NCBI GenBank assembly: GCA_017632155.1
Contig: JAGBRZ010000253.1
Location: 1 to 35,985, forward strand
Reading direction: 5' to 3'
DNA: 35,985 nt
Source of the DNA: Clostridia bacterium
GTDB lineage: Bacteria; Bacillota_A; Clostridia; Oscillospirales; CAG-272
In this document: one piece after another, positions 1-7,547 of the stretch
Numbering within the stretch: the first letter of the stretch is position 1
Layout: the number at the start of each line of letters is the position of its first letter
The notes under the pieces: model-generated
The model's input: the letters and a program-made list of their open reading frames with translations, nothing else
Databases searched by the model: none
Told to the model about the DNA's origin: nothing
Program-made: the position numbers and the translations under genes

Positions 1-231
1 AAGACGGCAACCGAGGTCGTATCAGAGAACAGCAAGACATATAAGACCGTTAAAAACTTTCAGCATCAGATCACGCCGGCAATAAAGGAGATCATAGACG
101 CCATCATAAAGGCTTGATACCTCTATTATGGCGTCTATGATCTCCTTTATTGCCGGCGTGATCTGATGCTGAAAGTTTTTAACGGTCTTATATGTCTTGC
201 TGTTCTCTGATACGACCTCGGTTGCCGTCTT
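1..231. repeat. 104-bp inverted repeat at contig start (probable fold-back artefact)
   Basis: Bases 1-104 are the exact reverse complement of 128-231, with a 23-nt spacer. The right arm is genuine portal coding sequence, since it is also present at the other end of the window. The left arm has no counterpart there. The arms match even at the one base that differs from the distal copy (A140, T35873), so the left arm was copied from this molecule. A fold-back or chimeric read at a contig end is the simplest explanation. Any reading frame running below about base 102 is not real portal sequence. Confidence 0.9.
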
Positions 232-252
232 AAGACCGCCGTGCACGTCAAA
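102..252. repeat. Terminal direct repeat, left copy (circular closure)
   Basis: This 151-bp stretch equals 35835-35985 with one mismatch (A140 against T35873). Both copies lie in the same frame of the portal gene, so the repeat is overlap from a circular or circularly permuted molecule. It gives a unit length of 35,733 bp. Confidence 0.93.
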
Positions 253-1437
253 GCTGAATGTCCCAAACGACAGACCGACCTGCAGACATAGGATATTTAA
301 CAGCGCGTTCATGGCGTCCACGTGCTCTGTTACGCGGAGCTCTACGCTGTTATCCTGTATGCGTAAGGTGTCGGGGTCGTCCGTGCTCAATGCCTCGTAT
401 GTCTCGTCCGTGGCGTTAAAATACCGTACGCTTTTACCGGTCGCGGGGTCAACTACTTTGCGGATCATCCTTGCCGGTACGATAATACGCTTTTTGCCTA
501 ATCGGAACTCACGCACGAAGGAATCAAAGCATATGTCGATTGCGTGCAGCGTATCCATGGCGTTTGCGTATATAGATACGCCAAGCGGGCTGTTGTCATC
601 AATGTTATTTGCTCTGGGCGTCCTAAAATACGTAAACAGGCTTTTCTCTGTATCTATCGTTACTTCTTCGTCAAGGAACGGATACAGGGCCGCCAACGGA
701 TACCGGAAGCCGAGTATGTCCTGATCTGCGCCTACACCGCCTTTTTTTATTTCCGCCCGGTAAAGCTCATTGCGGATTATATACGTTGTGCCGTCCCAGA
801 TATGCCACTCTAAAAGTGTATAATAATAGCCGCCCCGTGCTTGGCGGCTTACAAATATTGCGTCGGTTACTCCTGCGTTATTCCACGCAGTCGGTACGAA
901 CTGATCGGCCATGGCATAGCCTATTTTTATTTCGCCACTGTCGGGGATCTCGTTTCCTTCCCGGTCCCTCTTTACCTCATACCATGTTTTGAGCGCTTCC
1001 CCTCCGAGTGCTGCAGCCTGTTCTATGGCTTCCTGCATCTTCTTGCTGAAGTTGTTACGCTCCAGTACGTGTTGGATGTAGTCATGCAGCGGGTCGTTTT
1101 CGCTCTCATTCCCTGCCATGCTTACGGATACGTCGCAGCCGTCCGTCCAGACCATCCCCGCTATTTCTGCGCATATGGCGTTTGACATATTAAGGTATGC
1201 CATCTCGCGCTTGTGGTCGGGATCCGCAATGGTGGGAGCCGGTATTAAATGCCACGGCTTGTAAAAACCTCTATACAGGTACTTCCAAGGGAATATACCG
1301 ATATTGTAAAACTGATTAAACGCCGGTACATCCTCCAAGTCAAAGATTGATTGATACTCTTTGCCGAGCCTCGTATCTGCTCCCGTCCTTAATAAAGTTT
1401 CTGCCATTTTTCGTCTTAACCTCTCGAATAGTGCCAT
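102..1437 (-). CDS. Portal protein, N-terminal part (continues at 35985)
   Basis: This is the dodecameric portal that anchors the terminase, passes DNA into the head and joins the connector. It resembles the A118-type portal family of Firmicutes siphophages. Start ATG at 1437 follows a GGTGATAAA ribosome site just after the large terminase stop. Residues 1-395 are encoded from 1437 to 253. The remainder continues in frame from 35985 to 35554, giving 538 residues. The apparent C-terminus in this copy, below base 102, comes from the inverted artefact and should be ignored. Family assignment is from resemblance of the N-terminal half, for example the FPWKYLYRGFYKPW stretch. Confidence 0.88.
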
Positions 1438-1441
1438 TTTA

Positions 1442-2707
1442 TCACCAATATCCGTAATGCTTAGCGTAATAGTTATGCCCGTATCTCATTTCGTCCATTG
1501 CGTGGTTGTATGCGTCCACCGGCTCGCCGTGATCGTCCACGCAATACAGGCCAAATTCTTTTATAGCTGATTCTGTCCCGTACTTTTCGTCCTCAACTAA
1601 AAAGAACCGGTTATCGTTTATGCCGTTCTGAAGCATCTCGATACCGACCTTTATTCCTTTGCTTGTGCCCTTTATATCGTGCCCGTTGTTATCAGCCGTT
1701 GTGGTAGGATATCCGAGCTTATCTATCTCCAATCTTAATGCCTTGCACGCTGGGTCTATCATTATGCAGGATTCCCGCATATTTGTCTTGCGGCGCATTG
1801 CCGGGATAAACTCACCGCATATGTGGCGTGCCTGATCGCTCATGGCCATATTGCCGCCGTCATAATACCAGTTACCTACGCGGCATAATATGTATTGCCG
1901 CTGCTCATTCATAATGACGACATAACAGCCAATGCTTGTTGCGTCCGTGGCTCCTCCGTCACCGGCAAAGTACATCTCCATCCGGGATCCGTCCGGGATG
2001 TGGCTTAATATGTGCCGGGATGTGTCAAACATCCAATATATGACGCCCTGCGGTATGCAACGCTGACCCAGCCAGTCACGTTTCCACAGGAACGGGCTTT
2101 TCTGGCAGGCCGTCTTTATCTCCTCCAGCCTCTCCGGGCTTAGTATCGGATTATCCTTGCACGTCCAGTGCATAAACCGGCAGTCCTGCACGTTTAACAC
2201 TTCTTTTATGACCGGATCCTGCGGTGCCGGTGGGTTGCAGTCTGCTATGTGCCATCTGTCCTTAGCTGCATATGTACGCCGCAAGCATTCTTGGATCATG
2301 TTCATATGCAGCAGGTTTATTTCGCAAAAAAAGACGGAACCAAGCGACATACCCGTTATTGACTTGTGGCTGTCTGCTTTGCCGCCGCCCTTCCAATATA
2401 CCTTCTTGATGCTGTTCGGTAACTTAACAAGAAGGTGCGCGCCCTCGTCGTCGTGGCTTGTTCTGCAATAGCCCTTAAAGTTATGCATCAAGCCGAATCC
2501 GTCGCCCTCCATTACAAGCCGGTATGCCTGCTCTGCGCTGTATGCGGTTACAAGGTGGTTTGTATCATGGCTGTATATTAAATGCTCGCTGAATCGTGCA
2601 ATGGCTGCCGTGGTCTTCCCGGATCGCGGCGTGCCTTCCATCCAGTCTATGGTGTGGTCATACGGCGCAAGGATCAGTTCTTTTTGTTTGTCACTCCATG
2701 TAACCAT
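1442..2707 (-). CDS. terL: Terminase large subunit
   Basis: The packaging motor ATPase and nuclease that cuts concatemers and pumps DNA through the portal. A Walker A motif GTPRSGKT lies at residues 25-32. A Walker B-like VFFCEI follows, with C where many families have D before the catalytic E. The C-terminal RNase H-like nuclease shows the acidic residues expected (AGDGGATDATS, IMIDPA, HAMDEM). The length of 421 residues is normal. It overlaps the small terminase by 17 nt and is followed within 5 nt by the portal. No good ribosome site is visible, so translation is probably coupled to the small subunit. Confidence 0.95.
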   Translation of the reverse strand: MVTWSDKQKELILAPYDHTIDWMEGTPRSGKTTAAIARFSEHLIYSHDTNHLVTAYSAEQAYRLVMEGDGFGLMHNFKGYCRTSHDDEGAHLLVKLPNSIKKVYWKGGGKADSHKSITGMSLGSVFFCEINLLHMNMIQECLRRTYAAKDRWHIADCNPPAPQDPVIKEVLNVQDCRFMHWTCKDNPILSPERLEEIKTACQKSPFLWKRDWLGQRCIPQGVIYWMFDTSRHILSHIPDGSRMEMYFAGDGGATDATSIGCYVVIMNEQRQYILCRVGNWYYDGGNMAMSDQARHICGEFIPAMRRKTNMRESCIMIDPACKALRLEIDKLGYPTTTADNNGHDIKGTSKGIKVGIEMLQNGINDNRFFLVEDEKYGTESAIKEFGLYCVDDHGEPVDAYNHAMDEMRYGHNYYAKHYGYW

Positions 2708-3077
2708 AATTACTGTTTTGTTCTGCGCTGTTCCTGAGCGCGAGTATGCTTTCTAATACGCCGTTGCTGTGCTCGACCGCATCTGCTATGTCTCTGTCTC
2801 TCTGGTCGAGGTACTGTTTTCCGAGCCATATTGCCATTGTGGCGTTTTTCTCTGCGAGCTTAAACTGTGACCGCCGCAGGCTCATTTTACCGAGCTGCCT
2901 TTTTTGTTTAAAAACTTCGGAAAAATTAGCCTTATATTCGCGCTTGCACCATGTCTGCAGCGTTTTGTCCGTAACGCCTAACACGCCGCAGATTTCTTCC
3001 TGCGTGCATTGTAGCGCGCATAGCTTCTCAAATGCGCCTCTATCAATCTGTTTCTTCGGTCTCCCTACTTTCGCCAT
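2691..3077 (-). CDS. terS: Terminase small subunit
   Basis: The DNA-recognition subunit that selects the packaging site. The 128-residue protein begins with a basic KVGRPKKQ stretch, then a helix-turn-helix (about residues 14-50, with QEEICGVLGV and TLQTWC) and a helical oligomerisation region. Its neighbours (methyltransferase upstream, large terminase downstream) and the overlaps on both sides (35 nt and 17 nt) fit this role. I cannot tell pac from cos packaging from sequence alone. The permuted circular contig is compatible with either. Confidence 0.88.
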   Translation of the reverse strand: MAKVGRPKKQIDRGAFEKLCALQCTQEEICGVLGVTDKTLQTWCKREYKANFSEVFKQKRQLGKMSLRRSQFKLAEKNATMAIWLGKQYLDQRDRDIADAVEHSNGVLESILALRNSAEQNSNYGYME

Positions 3078-4347
3078 TCAACAACACCGCCTTTTCTTTC
3101 GTGAGGCTTTCCCACCGCTGTATTATAACGTCAGCGTAATGCGGGTCTAACTCACACATAAAACACGTACGCCCTAACTGCTCGCACGCGATCAATGTTG
3201 AGCCGCTCCCTCCGAATAGATCAAGCACCTTGTCCCCTCGTTTGCTGCTATTGATCAATAACGGCGCCAGTAATCCCTGTGGTTTCACCGTTGGGTGCAA
3301 TTCTGCGCTCATCGGCTTTTCCGCGTGCAGTATGGTTGTACTTTTGTCCTGCCCCATCAAATGCTCGCATAGCTGTATTAACTCCTCTTTTTTCAGGGTG
3401 TTTAGTTTCCTGTTCGTGTCCTCGATCACCGTGCTCTCTGCCCGGGAATCTGTAAAAAAATGCGGCGCTCCTGTCTTCCATCCATACAGGCAGCACTCAT
3501 GCATCCATTGATAATCACTATTACGCCCAAGTACAAAATGCGTCTTGACCCATATTAACTGTTCGTGCAGCTTAAATTCTTCTATCCTGCGCAGGGCGCT
3601 TTCAAACTCGATATGATGAAGCCCGGCATACCAAATATAAAACGCCGCACCCCCCCTCATATGGGTTTTTGCGTTATATAATGCATTGGTTAAAAACTCT
3701 ATGAAGGTGCCTTCCTCCATATGATCATTTTTTATATACTGCTCGTTGTTCGGGCTGTATGGCCGCTCGCATTGTCCGACGTCTACATTGTACGGCGGAT
3801 CTGTTAACAGCAGGTCTGCTTCCGCTCCGTCCATCAATGCGTCTATAACGTTCGGGTCCGTACTGTCGCCACATATGAGCCGGTGTCTTCCAAGCTGCCA
3901 TATGTCGCCCTCTTGTGCGACTGATTCCACGGCTTCGGGAATCTCGTCCTCCAATATGTCCGCGTCTTCGTCCTCGCTCTGGCCGTCCGAAAAATCAAAC
4001 CCAAATAACGACATATCCAAATCAATGCTATCAAGCTCCGGCATCAACAAGTCAAAATCCCAGTCGCTTTCCGCGGTCTTATTGTCTGCGAGCCTGAATG
4101 CCTTTATCTGGTCGTCTGTCAGGTCATCCGCATATATACAGGGCACCTTGTCCCATCCGAGCTTCTTTGCTGCCAATACGCGCCCGTGGCCTGCTATTAT
4201 TACGTTAAAGCTGTCAACTACGACCGGCTGTTTCCATCCAAACTCCCGCAGGCTGTTTGCTATGTGCTCGACCTGTGCCTCCGGGTGTTTCTTCGCATTA
4301 TTGGCGTACGGCTTCAGGTCTTTTATATCAAGCTCGATAATTTCCAT
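3043..4347 (-). CDS. ParB-like / DNA adenine or N4-cytosine methyltransferase fusion
   Basis: A two-domain protein of 434 residues. Residues 1-95 are a ParB/sulfiredoxin-like nuclease or nucleotide-binding domain with an AGHGR motif (52-56). An acidic linker (about 120-145) follows, then an amino-methyltransferase domain with the catalytic DPPY at 183-186 and the S-adenosylmethionine loop FGGSGS at 378-383. DPPY before the FxGxG loop is the beta-class order. It would methylate phage DNA, probably late, either to evade host restriction or to mark DNA for packaging (inference). It leads the late block and overlaps the small terminase. Such fusions are common beside terminases. The target sequence is unknown. 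Confidence 0.93.
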   Translation of the reverse strand: MEIIELDIKDLKPYANNAKKHPEAQVEHIANSLREFGWKQPVVVDSFNVIIAGHGRVLAAKKLGWDKVPCIYADDLTDDQIKAFRLADNKTAESDWDFDLLMPELDSIDLDMSLFGFDFSDGQSEDEDADILEDEIPEAVESVAQEGDIWQLGRHRLICGDSTDPNVIDALMDGAEADLLLTDPPYNVDVGQCERPYSPNNEQYIKNDHMEEGTFIEFLTNALYNAKTHMRGGAAFYIWYAGLHHIEFESALRRIEEFKLHEQLIWVKTHFVLGRNSDYQWMHECCLYGWKTGAPHFFTDSRAESTVIEDTNRKLNTLKKEELIQLCEHLMGQDKSTTILHAEKPMSAELHPTVKPQGLLAPLLINSSKRGDKVLDLFGGSGSTLIACEQLGRTCFMCELDPHYADVIIQRWESLTKEKAVLLNGESRETEETD

Positions 4348-4488
4348 ATTTTTTTATATCCTCTCGGCATTTTTCTATATGTAAAAATGACACCCGCATT
4401 GTCTGCGCGTGCCATCTTGTGGTGGGTTTTCAAAATGAGATCAACTTTTTTGACTGTAGCAATTATAGCATATAAAATTTATAAAAAG
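4348..4488 (-). promoter_or_regulatory. Probable late promoter and leader
   Basis: On the minus strand a TATAAT (4462-4467) is preceded by TGC, making an extended -10 element. The sequence upstream is A/T-rich with only weak -35 candidates (TTAACT). About 110 nt of leader follow before the methyltransferase start. The position, immediately downstream of the DUF1492-like regulator gene and at the head of the packaging genes, is where ArpU-type late promoters are found. That this regulator acts here is inference. Confidence 0.55.
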
Positions 4489-4905
4489 TTAAGAAAAGTT
4501 ATGATGTTTTGATAATTTTTTTAATGCGACCCCGTGAAGGGTGCATGTGTAATGGTATGTATAATTTAGTTCTATGCTTATCTCCTCGAAGCTCTTATAC
4601 TCTGCATAGCGCTTATATAATATTGCCCGGATCTTGCTGTCTCCGAGTGTTTCTATGGCTGCTATGCGGTCGTCTATCTCCATACTCACTTTTGCTATTT
4701 CCGCGTCTATTTCTTCGAGGCGGTCTGACATTCTGACCGCTGCCTCCTCCATCTTGTTTTTGGGCGTTGTCTGCACTCTGTCGGCGTTATAGTCTATCGA
4801 ACCGAAGCTGACGGATAAATGCAGGTTTTTACGTCTCTCTCTAAGCCTCTGTAAATACTGGCGCTTGCTTTTGATCTCTGATAGATAGTATTTTACATTG
4901 TCCAT
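4489..4905 (-). CDS. DUF1492/ArpU-like late transcription regulator (sigma region 4-like)
   Basis: A 138-residue protein. The first ~85 residues are charged coiled coil. The C-terminal ~45 residues resemble sigma-70 region 4, with IRAILYKRYAEYKSFEEI followed by a second helix. Related proteins end the early operon in many Firmicutes phages and activate the late operon that begins next door. Here the methyltransferase-terminase block starts about 140 nt downstream. The start at 4905 follows a GGGGGAG ribosome site. Alternative: a sigma-like protein of another function, but the position favours a late activator. Confidence 0.8.
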   Translation of the reverse strand: MDNVKYYLSEIKSKRQYLQRLRERRKNLHLSVSFGSIDYNADRVQTTPKNKMEEAAVRMSDRLEEIDAEIAKVSMEIDDRIAAIETLGDSKIRAILYKRYAEYKSFEEISIELNYTYHYTCTLHGVALKKLSKHHNFS

Positions 4906-4919
4906 ATGCTCCCCCGTTT

Positions 4920-5090
4920 CTAATCCTCTATTAAATCGCGTTTTGCGTCGGTGTAATATTCTGCCGCATATTTTACGGTTATATGCTCCAGAGCTTCGTC
5001 TTTTGTGACCCCTCTGATCAGTCTATATCTATCCACGTAATCCCGGAAGTCTTTGTCTTCCTGGTACTGCCTGCGCACATCTTCACCCAT
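4920..5090 (-). CDS. Small charged protein, unknown function
   Basis: A 56-residue soluble protein rich in charged residues (YQEDKDFRDYVDRYR). The ATG at 5090 is chosen because AGGGAGGGTAGAGCA sits directly before it. A longer upstream in-frame ATG at 5126 has no ribosome site. It shares 73 nt, in another frame, with the membrane mini-protein gene upstream, so the two are read from overlapping frames. I recognise no family. Confidence 0.7.
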   Translation of the reverse strand: MGEDVRRQYQEDKDFRDYVDRYRLIRGVTKDEALEHITVKYAAEYYTDAKRDLIED

Positions 5091-5170
5091 TGCTCTACCC
5101 TCCCTATAATATAGCCTAACAGCCACATGCCAAACGCCACGGCCGCAAGCCCTGCGATCTGTACTGTCAT
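5018..5170 (-). CDS. Putative 50-residue membrane mini-protein
   Basis: The start ATG at 5170 overlaps the stop of the preceding gene as ATGA, so translation is probably coupled. Residues 4-23 form one clear membrane segment (IAGLAAVAFGMWLLGYIIG) followed by a basic tail. The distal half overlaps the next gene in a different frame, so its tail may be poorly constrained. Function unknown. The lone membrane segment and early-operon position leave room for an anti-host or superinfection-exclusion role, which is speculative. Confidence 0.5.
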   Translation of the reverse strand: MTVQIAGLAAVAFGMWLLGYIIGRVEQWVKMCAGSTRKTKTSGITWIDID

Positions 5171-5448
5171 TTTATGCCGCTCCTTTTCCATAACTGCATT
5201 GTATTAGTGTTTTCAGCGTATATTTTGCATTGCCAAGGCGGGATCTTGGGATATTCCCAGTTAGGATCCGCCGTCATATCTGCAGCGGGTCCTGATACCG
5301 TCATATGGTGCCCGATTATAGCCCGGTAAAAATCCGACGGCATGGGGCGCCCTGTCTTGGCGTCCCAGTGCCTGCATTCTACTATGACCTCGCTGCCGTC
5401 TGTCAGTTTGCTTATGTCTGCGGATTTTATCGGTATATAATTACTCAT
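5167..5448 (-). CDS. Hypothetical phage protein
   Basis: A 93-residue soluble protein with no family I recognise. It contains conserved-looking aromatic and proline-rich segments (DWDAK-like RHWDAKTG, NWEYPKIPPWQ). The ATG at 5448 overlaps the end of the upstream gene (stop at 5441). A TTG at 5454 could extend it by two residues but is less likely. It is an early-operon gene and its stop is coupled to the membrane mini-protein. Confidence 0.75.
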   Translation of the reverse strand: MSNYIPIKSADISKLTDGSEVIVECRHWDAKTGRPMPSDFYRAIIGHHMTVSGPAADMTADPNWEYPKIPPWQCKIYAENTNTMQLWKRSGIK

Positions 5449-5698
5449 GATCAAACATCCCCCGCGCGGTCATTAACATAAGGAGCCCCTCGCCTATGTC
5501 CATGGAGTCCAATATTTTGCAGGCTTCTTTGTGCAATTCCTCGCTTGACATTGTTGCCAGTTTATAAATCATGATCATGTCGTCGTCATCTTTTATCACT
5601 CCGTTCTGTATGAAAGCTCTGATTATAAATGTTAATTCTGCCTCTAACTCTGTTTTACTGCCTTTGATTTCAACTTTTCCGTTATCTGCATGTATCAT
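5441..5698 (-). CDS. Hypothetical phage protein
   Basis: An 85-residue acidic, mostly helical protein. The first half (KTELEAELTFIIRAFIQNG) and the following DDDDMIMIYKLA segment look like a small helical bundle. A GAGGATAAAAA ribosome site precedes the ATG. Unrecognised. It is in the accessory early block, coupled by overlap to the next gene. Confidence 0.75.
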   Translation of the reverse strand: MIHADNGKVEIKGSKTELEAELTFIIRAFIQNGVIKDDDDMIMIYKLATMSSEELHKEACKILDSMDIGEGLLMLMTARGMFDHE

Positions 5699-5723
5699 TT
5701 TTTATCCTCCTGTTTTTCCTTGC

Positions 5724-5924
5724 TCATTCCCACGCCACCTTAAACCGTTTAGCGTCGCAATACGTTATATTGCCGCAATCATCAGCCAATACAAGCGAAC
5801 CATCTTCACCAACAAAGAATTGGTCAATGTCTGCAACCATTAAACCGCCTTTTTTTGCTATATTGTCTATAACTCGCTCTGTTGGCTCTCTGCCTGTCTT
5901 GGTATCTATAACCTTAAATGTCAT
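5724..5924 (-). CDS. Hypothetical phage protein
   Basis: A 66-residue protein, probably a small beta barrel (FFVGEDGSLVLADDCGNITYC). The start overlaps the stop of the upstream gene within GCGAATGAC, with a GAGGT ribosome site inside the upstream gene's last codons. Unrecognised. It belongs to the cluster of tightly coupled small genes from 5.7 to 8.7 kb. Confidence 0.72.
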   Translation of the reverse strand: MTFKVIDTKTGREPTERVIDNIAKKGGLMVADIDQFFVGEDGSLVLADDCGNITYCDAKRFKVAWE

Positions 5925-6265
5925 TCGCTTACCTCGTTTCTGTACTTGTCGATAATCTGCAACACCTTAATTTTTAATGAGTACAACTCTGCCATTTTTC
6001 TTGTATAATCTTCACCGCCCTCTGTTATCGTCAGATGTTCTATCTCGGCTCTTATCTTGTCCAACAATTCCGTGTATGGTGGCTTACCCCATATGCTCTC
6101 GACGGTGGTTGCTATGATTTCCTCGTCATGCTTGTCAAGTGGTATGCCGTTTTTGATTATTTCCAGTGTATTGAATAAATTAAAACCACCTTTGATTGCT
6201 TCACCATTAAGAAACGGCTCTATGTTGTTATAATCTTCCTCAGGTATATCAATTATCAGCTTCAT
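5921..6265 (-). CDS. Hypothetical phage protein
   Basis: A 114-residue acidic protein, mostly helical after residue 35. The opening KLIIDIPEEDYNNI is typical of many small phage accessory proteins. It starts 3 nt after the GNAT gene's stop, using a ribosome site (AAAGGAGCGA) embedded in that gene's last codons. Unrecognised function. Confidence 0.75.
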   Translation of the reverse strand: MKLIIDIPEEDYNNIEPFLNGEAIKGGFNLFNTLEIIKNGIPLDKHDEEIIATTVESIWGKPPYTELLDKIRAEIEHLTITEGGEDYTRKMAELYSLKIKVLQIIDKYRNEVSE

Positions 6266-6565
6266 TCATTCGCTCCTTTCCATCAGATACATTGTCGCCT
6301 CGGTTTTTTTAAAGCCGCACCTCTCATAAACATGGATTGCCCTGTCGTTGTCGGCGTTTACCCACAACACATCACAGCCGTACTTTTTAATCAGCATATT
6401 GACAATCCTCTTTCCGTATCCCTTATCCTGATAAGGCTCAAATATACAGAGCCTTGACAGCATCTTTCCTTTGAGGTCAACTTCTGCTTCTCCGATCTTC
6501 TTGCCGTCTACGATCAGCTCCAGCTCCTGATACAGCTCATTTTCTTTTATTTGAATCATTTCCAT
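6266..6565 (-). CDS. Small GNAT-family acetyltransferase
   Basis: A compact N-acetyltransferase of 99 residues. The acetyl-CoA loop motif is visible as QDKGYGKRI near residues 41-49. It is followed by the typical VNADNDRAIHVYERCGF motif near the C-terminus (about 70-86), matching the N-x-x-A-i-x-x-Y-e-k-x-G-F pattern of GNATs. The substrate is unknown: host proteins, toxins or aminoglycosides are all possible. Its early accessory position suggests modification of a host factor (inference). Two starts are possible (6565 or 6559). The last residues MERSE are encoded by the ribosome site of the next gene. Confidence 0.85.
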   Translation of the reverse strand: MEMIQIKENELYQELELIVDGKKIGEAEVDLKGKMLSRLCIFEPYQDKGYGKRIVNMLIKKYGCDVLWVNADNDRAIHVYERCGFKKTEATMYLMERSE

Positions 6566-6810
6566 TTCTTTTTCCTCCTGTGTGCTTCCGCATTCGGACA
6601 GGTCGCAAAGTGCGATATATACCCCTCTGCGTTTGCTCCATCCTCTATGCTTGCAAATCTGCCATGTATAACTTCACCCGATTCTGTGATTATAATCTCG
6701 TTTCCGTCACCTTCAATAAGCGTATGCTTCTGCGTATCAACAGGATTCCACTTGCCCGACTTCAACTTGATAAATTTGATTTCTGCTCCACAACTTCTGC
6801 ATTTACTCAT
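6556..6810 (-). CDS. Zinc-ribbon hypothetical protein
   Basis: An 84-residue protein with a CRSCGAEI knuckle at residues 4-11, then KSGKWNPVD and a late AT-C-P motif that may supply a further ligand. This arrangement (zinc knuckle, then SGKW-x-PVD) is frequent in phage proteins of unknown role. The start is 3 nt after the upstream stop and uses the AAAGGAGCGA cassette. The C-terminus RRKKKWK is encoded by the ribosome site of the GNAT gene and overlaps its start. Confidence 0.78.
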   Translation of the reverse strand: MSKCRSCGAEIKFIKLKSGKWNPVDTQKHTLIEGDGNEIIITESGEVIHGRFASIEDGANAEGYISHFATCPNAEAHRRKKKWK

Positions 6811-7041
6811 TCATTCGCTCCTTTCCAATGGCTTAATGTGTTTAACCAATATCTTTGTCTGAAATCTCCGCAGTATCTTGTCATACTCGCTGTCCGTAAT
6901 ACATCCGTGAATGTGAGCGCAGACTAAACCAAAACCAACTTTCTGTACCCATCCTGCCATATCACCGAATGTAAAACCCTGTGCGTTTGCCTGTTCTTCG
7001 TAGCTGTCGCTTAATGCTCCATGATTAAATTCAATGGTCAT
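6811..7041 (-). CDS. Hypothetical phage protein
   Basis: A 76-residue protein with conserved-looking segments YEEQANAQGFTFGD and HGCITDSEYDKILRRFQ. Similar proteins are familiar from Firmicutes prophages without a known function. It begins inside the end of the upstream gene (ATGA overlap) and ends LERSE, residues that are the read-out of the next gene's ribosome site. Confidence 0.75.
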   Translation of the reverse strand: MTIEFNHGALSDSYEEQANAQGFTFGDMAGWVQKVGFGLVCAHIHGCITDSEYDKILRRFQTKILVKHIKPLERSE

Positions 7042-7547
7042 TCTTCGCTCCTTTCCTGTGGCTCAACCATCTTTGCACCGCAATCAGGACAGCACTTCGG
7101 AACATCATCACCGCAATATTCCATTATGTCATCATAAAATTCAGCTCCACACTCTGAGCATGTCAACATACCCTCATAGTGTCGCCAATGCCCTGTCGGT
7201 CTATCCTCTTGTCCTAACTCATAGGCTTTCTGTATCTGAGCCTGTTCCAACTCTTGCATCTTATCAAGCTCGGCATCTGTGTATGATGGTTTGACGGGCG
7301 GTAACTGTCTTATGTATGACATTCTCACGGCATATACTGTATCTCCGTTTACATCCGTCATTAACTCTTTGATTTCGTCAAACACCTGTCTACTTATCGC
7401 ATCCTCACAAGGCTGTGGTTTGACGGGTGGTAATGCTTTAATGTCATCTACTTCTACAATGTCTAAAAGTTGGTTATCGCTATAATCATCTGTTTTAATA
7501 GTATATGCTAAATCAAGCACCGCCTGTCTGCTGATTAAATCATCCAT
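7038..7547 (-). CDS. Modular ISR-repeat protein with C-terminal zinc ribbon
   Basis: 169 residues made of two repeated modules and a zinc ribbon. The modules begin DDLISRQAVLD (residue 2 on) and CEDAISRQVFDEI (about 47 on), and each ends in LPPVKP. A charged helical stretch follows, then W-x-x-YEG with two CxxC pairs (TCSECG, CCPDCG) near the C-terminus. Proteins of this design are very common in Clostridia phages and have no established function. The zinc ribbon suggests nucleic-acid or protein binding (inference). It overlaps both neighbours and ends in the ribosome-site-derived QERSEE. Confidence 0.8.
   Translation of the reverse strand: MDDLISRQAVLDLAYTIKTDDYSDNQLLDIVEVDDIKALPPVKPQPCEDAISRQVFDEIKELMTDVNGDTVYAVRMSYIRQLPPVKPSYTDAELDKMQELEQAQIQKAYELGQEDRPTGHWRHYEGMLTCSECGAEFYDDIMEYCGDDVPKCCPDCGAKMVEPQERSEE

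Noticed and set aside
1..231. Hairpin telomere of a linear plasmid-phage
   Set aside because: No protelomerase gene, an integrase is present, and the opposite end shows a direct overlap with no matching hairpin.
22..252. Portal reading frame continuing to base 22
   Set aside because: Below about 102 it reads the inverted copy. The true continuation is at 35985-35554.
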